A stretch of 64,000 bases of DNA from Kazachstania africana CBS 2517. Lineage: Eukaryota; Ascomycota; Saccharomycetes; Saccharomycetales; Saccharomycetaceae. Location of the stretch: assembly GCF_000304475.1 (NCBI RefSeq), contig NC_018941.1:1-64000 (forward strand). The letters run 5' to 3'. The position numbers and the translations under genes were made by a program. Below, one piece after another: positions 35,464 through 48,829 of this stretch (positions are counted from its first letter, which is position 1; every line of letters begins with the position of its first letter). Under the pieces are notes generated by a model. That model saw only the letters and a program-made list of their open reading frames with translations, was not told the DNA's origin and ran no database searches.

Positions 35464-35899
35464 TTCAGTAGTATCTGGAGGGTTTTACTGTTCATTAGAA
35501 GACATTATCACATTTTGCAGTTTCGTTCGTTTCAATACACAATTCTATAGGCCTTTTATATTGTTGTATTTTACATTTCGAGATGAAAATTTTTCACGTT
35601 TATGAGGAGCGCGTTGCAGATTTTAATTGTCACCACGGTTCCCATCAGGATTGGTTGCATTGTGCTGCAAACATATCCCATATGTTGTTATCTATACGGC
35701 CAACTTAATGATTAGAAACGTTCCACCATCCTAATCGGGATAAAACACAGTGTTTTCATCTACGTGCGCGAAAAATATAATAACTTTCAAAGCTTGCTAC
35801 TCTGGTACCTAATCCACGGTTCCAAAGTGCTTGTAATTTTAACTTGTCGCACCTCTCGTTTATGCTGTCAAACCCTAATGTCTGGAAATACAACAAATG
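35464..35899. other. Promoter side of toxin-like copy 3
   Basis: No gene seen between the ATG at 35463 and the start of the G-poor repeat. Confidence 0.3.
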
Positions 35900-36760
35900 A
35901 AAGAAACACTTACTAGTCATGACTTACATTTCCTACTCTCACTAAACGTCTCTCTACCAAACATGGACGTCAATAACTGAAAGACCGACAACACAGTTCC
36001 AGAATCTATTTTTCTGAACTTGAAAACATTGATTTCAATTGAAGGAGAAAAAGAAAGAGAACAATTTGCCAAATAATTCTATCTAAAATATCATTCTGTC
36101 AAGACACTTCACTGACTCAGTTCTTTATCATATTCTATCTAATATATCCATTATAATATTCAATTCACAAATCTCTCGAACGTCGATTCTTATTAACTGT
36201 AATACTATCCGTTAAATTATCATTAACTGGTTCTTATCTTTCTTGAATTTTTAAAGCATCTACTCAATGTGTAGCCTTATTCTAATAAACTCGTCACCCT
36301 TCTCACTCTATAACTAAAGAAACATCGTTCAGTTCGGCTTAAGAGAATTATTTGTAGAGGTGGATCATCTTGCTAATATATTCTTTCCAATCTTTTAATT
36401 CTTCTCAATCATATCAACAGGTAACATCCTAAGACATTCTGTTTGATTACTTTCACTAGCGATCTTAATCTCTTGACATATTTCAATAGCAGGACCGGCC
36501 ATAACTTTGACAGAATACTTGAACACATCATATTTTAGCACAACACCTTATACCATTTCAAATGAATATGCGACATTAACAAATTTGAGATCGACATTAA
36601 CAAATTTGGCATCGACATCGACATTAACAGTGCATATACCGTCTCATTCGACATTGGTTGTATTTCGCTAATTAACCATCTACTTGGAAAGATGTCTTAA
36701 ACGTTCCACTTTATCTTCAATTTCATTAATAAAACTAGCATCCTGAAATTTTATTTTATA
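35900..36760. repeat. G-poor repeat, partial third copy
   Basis: Shares ordered words with 18920-19620: TTTCCTACTCTCAC, then CTCTACCAAA, then GACCGACAACACAG, then GGACCGGCCAT and, further on, CAACACC...ATTTCAAATGAAT. On the minus strand it reads KVMAGPAIEICQEIKIAS, where unit 1 has a decayed FMAGPFKVVSQ. All frames are interrupted. Only the second part of the unit is present here. Confidence 0.5.
36571..36630. repeat. 21-base minisatellite
   Basis: CGACATTAACAAATTTG followed by a short variable tail occurs twice with a 21-base period, then a truncated third copy CGACATTAAC. It lies within the G-poor repeat. Confidence 0.75.
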
Positions 36761-37836
36761 AACTGGCAGCATTATCACATCATCTCCTTTGTTAGGTGAT
36801 AACCTCAATAAACATATCAAATCATTACTGTAGATCTTCGTGTCGGTATAATTTAACGAAATTGACAGGAAATAGTCCCAATAATATAATCTATAACAAA
36901 TATAACTAAGTTACTCCATATGATTTAAAAGGATGCTTTTAAAAATCAGCGGATCAATTGTACCGGTAGAAACTATCAATTATTCGAACGGCTTTGTGAT
37001 TCACAATTAAAAAATCAACATCACATAAACCAGTCACCGTAACTTCAAGTTGCACAATTAGATAATATATAACGTCTAACTTTAAAGAACGTCCTTCCAA
37101 TTCCGGAAACAGATACTCAACACCACCACATGGATTGGACATTTCCCCCTCCTATACGGTACCAACTCCATTATGTCCCTTACAAACAAAGGAAATACTG
37201 TGTAAAAGCTGACAACCTTCAAGTCAATAACCTTGTTCACAATGTCCAAAGTTAGCTTTGCTTCAAAGACAGTCCATAACATCAACACCAACACCTGCAG
37301 CTGAATAGCAAATCACGAAGGAATTAGCTTTTACCCATGGAACCTAGCTATTGAAGGAACATGTACCAGGCACATAGACGAACCAATATCCTTCGGTCTC
37401 TTCATAAGCATAGTACTCCATTAATCCTCAGCACTTCTACACGGTTAAATATCAATGCCATTGAAGAATATCAAATTTTACAAGGATTTTTGGGAGACTT
37501 GTCAATATTTTGGATGGTTTACGCTGTTCTAAACAATTAATCTCCCATTCCGTCACTTTAAAAAAAAGGCTTAGAAATTACAGAATGAATGATACCCCTG
37601 TCATTAAACCTCTTTCATCGAAGAAGTTGGTTTGTTCATTCATTCTACCTCCTCGTATTCACCTCTTCGACCTAAATATAAATTATCTTGATACAACTCT
37701 GTTTTGTGAAACTTCAGATCAAACGAAATTGAATTATGAACTTTTTAGTTTCGTATGTTTAAAAGTATTCAGTCTTTCAATGTATATTAGAAATAAAGAA
37801 CAAGAAACTAGAAGCTAGCTTTTATTGTTAATAAGA
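36761..37836. other. Mostly gene-free stretch with one short minus-strand coding relic
   Basis: Two overlapping minus-strand frames at 36954-37142 and 37082-37294 look protein-like (for example LEVTVTGLCDVDFLIVNHK) and may be one frameshifted relic, but I cannot identify it. A plus-strand frame at 37510-37818 starts at TTG and is featureless. Confidence 0.3.
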
Positions 37837-37905
37837 GTCAAATATCCTTGGACTCATCTAATTAAGAGTCATTGAATATACAAAAGATATCAAGCCTCCT
37901 TAATC
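37837..37905 (+). repeat. Dispersed repeat, copy 2 (partner 6655-6725)
   Basis: GAGTCAAATATCCTTGGA, CATCTAATTAAGAGT and GAATATACAAAAGA follow in the same order as at 6655-6725. Confidence 0.45.
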
Positions 37906-38517
37906 GTTTTTGCCTGATAAAGGAAGAAAATAGCATTCGCTGCGTGATAACTATTACCACTGCTTCGTTTATCAACCAGGATACAATATTTCTGAGAACA
38001 TTTGAAAAAACAAGTAAACAAGCGGCCAAACATGTGTTACTGTCACTGGACATTTTGCAAAACAAGAACTGTCACATAGGATAGTAAAGTAAGGAGACAG
38101 ACAATATTGTGTAACTGATGAATCCAGTCTTTTCATGGGAAATCGAATATTAAGATTTTTGAACCATACTCTGTAAGTTAAAAAAATGTTATCTTTTTTC
38201 GCTCTGGAATCAATTCCCTGCCATACTCAGCTGATGAAAAATTCGAAGGGGTGGAGTCATTTTATCTTGTGCATCAAAATGAACGTATCAATTAGAAGTA
38301 GAATGACAGTATTTCCAACATAAAAACTATGATCCATCGTTAGAGTTACCACTAGTGGGCAAATTTAATTCTATAGGTATAGTAAAGGCTGTACATTTCT
38401 CCGAACTGACAAAGAACTTTTCATAGAGCTCAAATCTGCTTAAACAATTTCGTGGTAAAACAAAGTAGCAGAACCGGCGATAAGCCAAAAAATCTCAATG
38501 CAACTAGAAACTACTGA

Positions 38518-39170
38518 ATTCTTCGACTTGCAAGATTTGAAATTGCCCTGAACCGTTTTCGAAACTCACTGACGTACAATGTCTATGAATATTTCAATTA
38601 TGGTCTGAACCGACTACGAGTGCTAGTAATCGGAATTTCTTCAATGATGCTAGTTTGTATCAATTACATGGATATGACAAAATGAGCTTTTCCTGTTCTG
38701 TTCCTAATCATTCTTGCTGGAACCATCATCAGATCAATTTTGTCTCTTATTGTCTCTTCGGATTATTTCACGCAAGAGAGAGTAAACGCATTACATCTTA
38801 CCGCCAAAAGCCAGTTTTCCATGTATGTCATTGAACGCAAATCCAACATTGACTTAGAAACATGGGATATTACTGCTTAAAAACGAATATCTACATGCAT
38901 AGGGATGAATTGTAGCCAACTCCTTACTGTTTCTACAATGATGGAAGAGACCTTCAATACTTCAGGTCTCTAATTGCAACTTTACATAGTAAAGCTAGTG
39001 TCATAGAAAATAGCAGTAATGTGGAGAGTTTAACTAAGGATGAGCTCAATGGTAGAAATTCGGAAACATCAGATTTTGAGTTATCTAAAGTGAGAGCAAG
39101 AGTAGTTGAGGTATTCAGCGAGGCCGTTGGCGACTATTGGAGAGAACTCAATATCACTGGAAGTTCTTAA
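38518..39170 (+). pseudogene. DUP/COS-family membrane protein relic
   Basis: A plus-strand reading starting without ATG after a stop at 38515 gives FRNSLTYNVYEYF, then a hydrophobic segment, a TGA at 38683-38685, a second hydrophobic segment (VLFLIILAGTIIRSILSLI), and LETWDITA ending in TAA at 38878. After a shift come NIYMHRDEL, a TAG at 38913-38915, then YCFYNDGRDLQYF and a C-terminal tail to 39170. Paired membrane segments, the EWD-type motif, and the later FY-DG motif are the order seen in yeast DUP240/COS proteins, which act in endosomal and vacuolar sorting of membrane cargo. It carries at least two stops and one shift and lacks the N-terminus. The family assignment is from motif order and subtelomeric location. 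Confidence 0.6.
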
Positions 39171-40861
39171 GTATTCTTCACGCCTAGATTATGTGATTTT
39201 TTGAAGAAACTCTTCGCAAAATATTTTCTGAAATATCTTCAGACATCATTTCGTATTAGATATAGAAATGTGTTATCGTGGTCCAGTATGAATAGCAATA
39301 TGGATAATTCTGAGGCATATTTTCAAGGCCATTTTTAGTAGAACTAGATTCTGCTACAACAAATGTTAACTTCTTGGTGGCATCAAGTTGGATAAACTAC
39401 TCGTACACCGGCACCCATTTTTATCTAACATAAATTTCATTACTATCACCTTCCTTTGTTATTCATTGAGGACGCTCGTTTGGCTAATCTGCTTTTGTGG
39501 TATCTATAATGCTATTCACCTCGCAGATTTGGTTTGATCAAGGGCGCTGAAGTCACTGATGCCTACATCAATTGAGGATTCTATTTCTTGAATGTTGTGC
39601 ATAGTGCACACACAGAAACTCAGCCCTATATATATTTTGAAGTGTTAGGTCCTTTGAGCAAGGTGAAACTGCCTCTATCTCTTGTAAATTCCAAGTAAAT
39701 TGACCTCAATCTAGCTCATTTTCTCGTGGCAATGAATAATGCTCTAAAAACGGAAACCATTATGAATCTCATTTTCCCAAAAGAAATATTCCGCAACAAT
39801 CCCAACAACACGGAAAGATAAATTCAAGTCAATTAGAATTTCCACATAAGCATTATATCAACCTGGATATCTGCATCTTGGTTGTCATGTATTTAACAGC
39901 TTTTTTCAGTTTTTATAATAATATGCAGCTCGGACAATTGGTTGTATTAGCTGAAGAGGCTAAAAGGGCAAGAAATTGTCATTAAAAGAGATAAAACTAT
40001 TTCGTAAGACGGAATGAGATATCTTAGATTAATGATATAAATATATCATATGCAAGGGTTATTTATCTAAAAGATGCGTATCCAGTACCACGTATATCTA
40101 AAATACACATATTTTCAAAAAAAAATTTATCAAACGACTCGAACTGTACTCTATGAACCTGATCGTCTTTTTGTTAATGTAATTAAGCTTTCTACTTCAA
40201 GAGTTTATTATTGTGTTTTAAGAAAAGTCAAAATTATAAATAGTCAGCTGGACGAAATATTTTCTTTACAGTCTACATATTGTAATTCCGGTGAACTTGA
40301 ATTGAACTTGTTTACTGAATTGTTTACTTAAAGAATGGTCAAATCAATGAGCCAGCTTAATTCCTCGCCTGCCAGCTCTTTAGCCACAGTTGCATTTCTA
40401 CGTATGCTTAATTGCTTCGATCTAAGAATAGCAGAAGCTTCTATAAGGCTGCACTTATAATTCGTACTAAGCTAACCACGTAAAGCTATGTGTTTGTCCA
40501 CATAGTGCCCGTATCTATCGTCAATTTGATATTATCTCTTCACAAATCTCTAATCCCTGAAGCCTCAATGGCTAATGATGAAAATCTGTACAGGTCTGAG
40601 ACGAAAATTTCTCTGAAATCTATACATATACCCTTGGCTGTTACCTTTTTTATCCTAGCTTCTTGTCCTCTCAACTGAGTAGAAACTGTGTGTATCACAT
40701 ACTTGGCATACTCTTATTCTGTTTTCTGCCACTGGCCAGTAGCGGATGTCGCACCGATCTGCTTCTGTCTCAACAAGCTCAACATCTCCTTCCCTGAAAT
40801 AAAATAAATACATGTGAATAAAGTACATAGATTTATTATCTGTTACCTCATCTCATGGGTA
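39171..40861. other. Gene-free stretch
   Basis: No gene seen. An 85-codon frame at 40074-40331 begins at an ATG but has no features. Bases about 39890-39970 resemble 42868-42945 (GCTTTTTTCAG followed by a similar run), another small dispersed similarity. Confidence 0.35.
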
Positions 40862-43942
<3,081 letters not shown>

Positions 43943-45535
43943 TTAACCTGTGAAAGATGATTTTGAACGTAAATATTCACCATATTTATATAAAACAAAT
44001 GGAATAAGGGCTAGTGCTAGTGATATGAAGCCAATGATGGATGAGCCCCAACCCACTGGATAGCCATCAATTGCTAAATTATTGTACATTGCTCTACCAA
44101 ATAATGGAAAAGCACAACCAAATACGCAACGGCATAACCCATTACCTGCATAGACGGAAGCAATGTAATTAGGATAACACAATGCTAAGTATGAAAAAGC
44201 AGTTTGAAATAGGTTGAAGGCAAATAAAACAAAGAAAATTTCTGCGATTATAGGAACTATCCAGTGTGTCATTGCAGCCCATCCAAAAAGAAACAATGCA
44301 CATGGTAAACTCCAACTCACAGACATGGCGAGTATTAGAAATGTTTCAGGGACAAATGTACCGTCTTGACGTCTCGGTTTCACTATTTTGCTTACAAATA
44401 ATAGCAGAACTGAAAATGCAACGCAACATCCAACACAAAATCCAAAATAAGAAAGCCCTAGTTCAATCAAAGTGAAGCCCCAGTTTTCAACAAATACAAT
44501 GGGTAAAGCTTCGAAGAAAAGATAGAGTGTACCGAAACAAAGGGCTGTGTATACATCAAATGCCAGGACGATTGGTTCTTTAACAATGATTTCAATCGGT
44601 CTATAAAGCGTATTGATCAAGAAGTCTTTGGGAGTTACACCAGCATCAAGCATTTCTTGTTCTGTGTGATATCTATTGTCACCTGTTTGTTTCCTAATTC
44701 TAGAAGCTCTTCTTGATAGAATATTCGCTGCTGACGTTTCAGGGAAAAAGAAGATACAACATATCAGGCATGGAATAGAGAGCCATAATAATAACCAAAA
44801 AGTCCATCTCCAATTTTTAGCAACTACCATTGAAGCACCTAATAGTGGGCCAATGATTGGAGCGGCTAGAGTTCCAACAGCCCATAACGCTATATAGGTA
44901 GTCAGCTTTCCAGGATGAATCACATCGGCAATTGAAGCCCCACCAGTTGATAAGGGAGGTGAGCATAAAATACCGGTTAGCAATCTCAAAATGATTAGCC
45001 CTTCAATATTTTGGACTGTTGCACAACCTATTTGTATGAGCATAAATATAGGGAAAGTAACAATATAAATTTGTTGTCTACCAATTTTGGCCACTTCGGA
45101 CAGTGGTGAAAAGAAGACTTGACCTAACCCACAACCAAGAACGTACAATGATAAATTTAATGTAGCAGTGACTTGACCTACGTGAAAATCATTCTGAATT
45201 CCATCTTGTCCTGGGGTATAAATTGATGATCCCATATAGTTGGTGCACGTCAGCAGTATGACTTCGAAAACGATCAAATTCTTCTTTAAATCGCTCCAAT
45301 TCTGTGGATTATCAGGATCGTCGTTTCCATTCCAATCCACTAAAAATGGAGCTGAGTCTCCAACCGGGTTTTCTCTGCCCGCTTTACTTTCTATGTCAGC
45401 TGATGATGAATCCTCATACATTGAGGTATCATTTCTCTCTGTATATTTGTTCTGTATATTTTCATGTACGTTGACAAGATGAAAATATTCGAGCAAATCA
45501 ACGAAGAAAGTGTTTTTGAATGCTTCTAAATACAT
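43943..45535 (-). CDS. FLR1: Plasma-membrane multidrug:H+ antiporter FLR1
   Basis: A 530-residue major-facilitator transporter of the DHA1 drug:H+ antiporter family, starting at an ATG. It matches Flr1 closely along its length: an N-terminal VDLLEYF segment, DWNGNDDPDNPQNW before the first helix, YMGSSIYTPG, NLSLYVLGCGLGQ, the RLLTGILCSPPLSTGG region, FFPETSAANIL, ETGD-like QTGDNRYHTEQE in the central loop, and the C-terminal GYPVGWGSS. About twelve membrane helices are apparent. Flr1 exports fluconazole, benomyl and other drugs in S. cerevisiae and is controlled by Yap1; here a TTACTAA site lies about 140 bases upstream. It is divergent from the ADH6/7-type gene. Slightly shorter than the S. 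cerevisiae protein (about 548). Confidence 0.92.
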   Translation of the reverse strand: MYLEAFKNTFFVDLLEYFHLVNVHENIQNKYTERNDTSMYEDSSSADIESKAGRENPVGDSAPFLVDWNGNDDPDNPQNWSDLKKNLIVFEVILLTCTNYMGSSIYTPGQDGIQNDFHVGQVTATLNLSLYVLGCGLGQVFFSPLSEVAKIGRQQIYIVTFPIFMLIQIGCATVQNIEGLIILRLLTGILCSPPLSTGGASIADVIHPGKLTTYIALWAVGTLAAPIIGPLLGASMVVAKNWRWTFWLLLWLSIPCLICCIFFFPETSAANILSRRASRIRKQTGDNRYHTEQEMLDAGVTPKDFLINTLYRPIEIIVKEPIVLAFDVYTALCFGTLYLFFEALPIVFVENWGFTLIELGLSYFGFCVGCCVAFSVLLLFVSKIVKPRRQDGTFVPETFLILAMSVSWSLPCALFLFGWAAMTHWIVPIIAEIFFVLFAFNLFQTAFSYLALCYPNYIASVYAGNGLCRCVFGCAFPLFGRAMYNNLAIDGYPVGWGSSIIGFISLALALIPFVLYKYGEYLRSKSSFTG

Positions 45536-45675
45536 CGAAAATGTTTTGCAATTGTATCTTTCTTTTTTGAATAAATTTGGCGTAAGGAAGGCATAAAATA
45601 GGAGACAAAAAGTCTATTGTTTACCATGTTATATATACATAACTCATCACATATAATACGTCATATATTTCAACT

Positions 45676-45682
45676 TTACTAA
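45676..45682 (+). promoter_or_regulatory. Yap1-type response element TTACTAA
   Basis: Exact match to a known Yap1 recognition word in the FLR1/ADH divergent promoter, 141 bases from the FLR1 start. Seven-base words occur often by chance in AT-rich DNA, so support comes from the known Yap1 control of FLR1. Confidence 0.45.
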
Positions 45683-46095
45683 GATTAGACTGTCATTTGA
45701 ATAGTAAATTTCCGTTAACTAAAAAAAGCAATTTGACATCTGAAATCGAGGTATAGAGATGGTACTTGAAAAGGGTCGTAATAGTTTAAAACGGCAATAT
45801 AAACAACATATGTGGTGTTATCATATGTCAGACAACCTCTAGGAATAAAGTCAATCATCTCGGCCGAGAGAATTGCATATTTGAAGTCCTTAAAACTAGT
45901 TTCGGAAAACAGTTCGGCCGACGTCTCTCGGTTGAATGTTTCGGGCGAGTTTGATGATTTACAGGTTGACATATTTGAAAAAAGCATCAAGCAAGTCAAT
46001 GGGGGATATCTATAAAGGTGATACTTCTCTCTCTCAGCTATGGTGTTTGATTCACAGTTTTGCAAACAAAATTGAAAACAAAAGACCAACTAAAA

Positions 46096-47184
46096 ATGTC
46101 TTATCCAGAAAAGTTTCAAGGTATTGCCATAGTCAACCCTAAAGATTGGAAAGCACCCCAAAAAATAACCTACGAACTTAAACAGTTCGGTCCACGCGAC
46201 ATCGACATCGACATCGAGATTGAATGTTGTGGTGTCTGTGGTTCTGATATACATTGTGCAGCTTCTCACTGGGGTGATATTGGTAACGATATGGTTGTTA
46301 GTCATGAAATCATCGGCAAAGTGATAAAACTTGGTCCAGATTGTAACACTGGTTTGAAATTGGGTGACAGAGTTGGTGTCGGCGCACAAGCCTTTTCCTG
46401 TCTCGAATGTGACCGTTGCAAGGAAGACAATGAACCATACTGTAGGAACGCCCTTTGGACATACTCTAGTACTTATCCTGATAAATATATCAGTAAAGGC
46501 GGTTACGCTTCACACATTAGAGTCCATGAACATTTCGCTATCCCTATTCCTGAAGAACTTCCAAGTCATTTGACAGCACCATTATTATGTGGTGGAATCA
46601 CCGTCTTTTCTCCATTATTAAGAAATGGTTGTGGACCAAACAAAAAAGTCGGTATCGTTGGTATTGGTGGAATAGGCCATATGGGTGTTCTATTGGCGAA
46701 GGCTATGGGAGCAGAAGTATTTGCCTTCTCTCGTTCGCATTCCAAGAAAGAAGATTCTTACAAGCTAGGTGCTGACCACTATATTGCCACTAAGGATGAT
46801 GAAGGCTGGGAAGAAAAGTACTATAACACATTGGACCTAGTTGTCGTTTGTGCTTCATCGTTATNNNGAGATATTGAAATTGATAAATTTGTCAAAGTTA
46901 TGAGAATTGGGGGCACAATCATATCAATTAGTGCTCCAGATATGAGCGAAAAACTTACATTATCTCCACTAGGCCTTTTAGGTGTTAAGATAGGAAACAG
47001 TGCCTTAGGGTCTATCTCAGAAATAAAAACAATGCTTGATTTAGTCGCCAAAAAGGGCGTTAATTTATGGGTAGAGACTGTTCCTATTAGCGAAGCTGGC
47101 GTTAATGAAGTTTTTGAAAGAATGGAAAAAGGTGATGTTAGATATAGATTCACACTTGTGGATTTCGATAAGGAATTTAAATAA
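46096..47184 (+). CDS. NADPH-dependent medium-chain alcohol dehydrogenase, ADH6/ADH7 type
   Basis: From the ATG at 46096 the protein is 362 residues and begins MSYPEKFQGIAI exactly as the family does; an upstream ATG at 46060 would add 12 unrelated residues. Catalytic zinc ligands are Cys48, His70 and Cys165, and structural zinc ligands are Cys102, 105, 108 and 116. The nucleotide fold has GIGGIGHMG, followed by FSRSHSKKED, whose Ser/Arg/Lys favour NADPH. Family members reduce cinnamaldehyde, furfural and other aldehydes. The C-terminus GDVRYRFTLVDFDKEF is conserved. Three unknown bases at 46865-46867 leave two residues undefined, and the spacing there is one residue longer than in the yeast relatives. 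I cannot choose between ADH6 and ADH7, which are paralogues. Confidence 0.9.
   Translation: MSYPEKFQGIAIVNPKDWKAPQKITYELKQFGPRDIDIDIEIECCGVCGSDIHCAASHWGDIGNDMVVSHEIIGKVIKLGPDCNTGLKLGDRVGVGAQAFSCLECDRCKEDNEPYCRNALWTYSSTYPDKYISKGGYASHIRVHEHFAIPIPEELPSHLTAPLLCGGITVFSPLLRNGCGPNKKVGIVGIGGIGHMGVLLAKAMGAEVFAFSRSHSKKEDSYKLGADHYIATKDDEGWEEKYYNTLDLVVVCASSLXXDIEIDKFVKVMRIGGTIISISAPDMSEKLTLSPLGLLGVKIGNSALGSISEIKTMLDLVAKKGVNLWVETVPISEAGVNEVFERMEKGDVRYRFTLVDFDKEFK
46865..46867. other. Three unknown bases inside the ADH gene
   Basis: An NNN placeholder that leaves the frame open. The true length may differ from three, as the spacing is one residue longer than in related proteins. Confidence 0.95.
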
Positions 47185-48829
47185 GTATTTTTATACTTTT
47201 ATACGATTATTGACTAAATAAACTTCCTATCTCAAGGACTTCTATTGTCATCTAGAGCATGCTATAGCATAATGATTATGTCTAGCAATAAGCACTTCTC
47301 TTCTTGTAAATTGCAGCTATATAAATTGAAAAAACTTATTGATAAATTCTAAGACAAAGTAATCTTTCAGGACACAAAATGTGATGCGTGATCATCTGTT
47401 GATTGCGCGGTACTGGTAGCTTGCAAGTGGATGTTGTTCCATACACAGTGCACTTCTATGTTTCAAATGTTCTCAATAGCTTGTGATAGGTTCCTTCAAA
47501 AAAATAGTGTTATCTGAAGGCCACCACCGAGGTAAGCGATATTCTTCTTGCACATGTTCGTGGGGATTGTTACAAGATTCGAAATAAAAATTCCCTCAAG
47601 CCCATTGTATGGTCTGACAAGTTTGCAGTGAAACACTATCATTAGCTGAAGATATGACTGCAAGTTCGTGTAAAATTTCTTACCTTACAACAAAGAGTGA
47701 GCGCAGAATAGTCATAATAATTGCTTTAAGCGTAAAAATAACCACATAATTTAGTACAAAACAATTCAGTGAACGAATTTATGCAGGCACCAAAAGCACT
47801 TTTATAGGCCATGGATTTAACAGCATAATAGTTTGGTGAGAGTACTATACAAAAGCTGACCAAATACTCCTCTCTGCTTGATGTTGTAACTCACAGGAAA
47901 CCAGCCCTGGGGTCGGCTGGGTCAAATACGTCACTTAGAACAGCCTCGGCCCTCAAACAGCGACAATGACGTTGTAGGTCACACAGACCGTAGTACCAAC
48001 GAGGCCTATACACTTCGACGTGAATTCTCTACTACTGTAAAAGCCACACACAGCATTCGAGCTCTCTATCCCAACCATAGAACATTACAGCGTGCTGCCT
48101 CCAGCTGGCGAACATGAAGATTTACGCTAAGCCACCCGTCGAGAAAAAAATTCCACAAAAAAGAAACGGCGTAATTTCCCGTTACCCGGGGTGTGGAATT
48201 TTTTTCCACCAACACACAAGTAACTCCTATTAAGTAGTCTAGTAACTGAAGCATCGAGGCCCCTTGCATCCGTAATGATATAGACCATACGAGGTCATAC
48301 GTACCCCGCAGTATTTTCTAGAAGGATTATATATTCATATCATTTCTTCTACTTTGGACCAAAAAGAATGGAGGCGGCACTATACACTCTGTTTGTGGAA
48401 TTGAGTGTGGATTGATGTGTGCTTCTCTGTGGAATTCCTGTGGGTGGAACTGAAGAAAATTAAAGACTTTGCCACAGCTCTAGGTCACATGATTTCCAAC
48501 TCTAAAAATAGAGCTCCATTTTCGAGGAAAAAGTGCGAGACCCGAGGGAACACATACAAAACGGTACCCGGCGGCCTGCAGTGATTTCTGTGAAAAACCA
48601 AACATCTCGTTGTCAGACCCTCGAACGGGAGTGTCCAGACTAATTCGTATTTTTTCTCTTAACTTGATTGTATAGTTGGGCACGAAAAGAAATTTGGAAG
48701 TTTGAGAACGACACTCGAGAAAATAGATGTATTTTTTTCAACTCACCAGATCAGACTTGCAAGAAAATATAGAATATTAGTGACAGTTTTGCAAAAAGAA
48801 CGTTCTTTAGCTCCATATAAAGGTACGCT
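47185..48829. other. Intergenic stretch upstream of the KRE6/SKN1-type gene
   Basis: No gene seen in 1.6 kb. Frames at 48066-48269 and 48480-48683 (minus) are short, without features. GC content is somewhat higher at 47900-48250. It probably holds long promoter sequence for the glucan gene. Confidence 0.35.
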
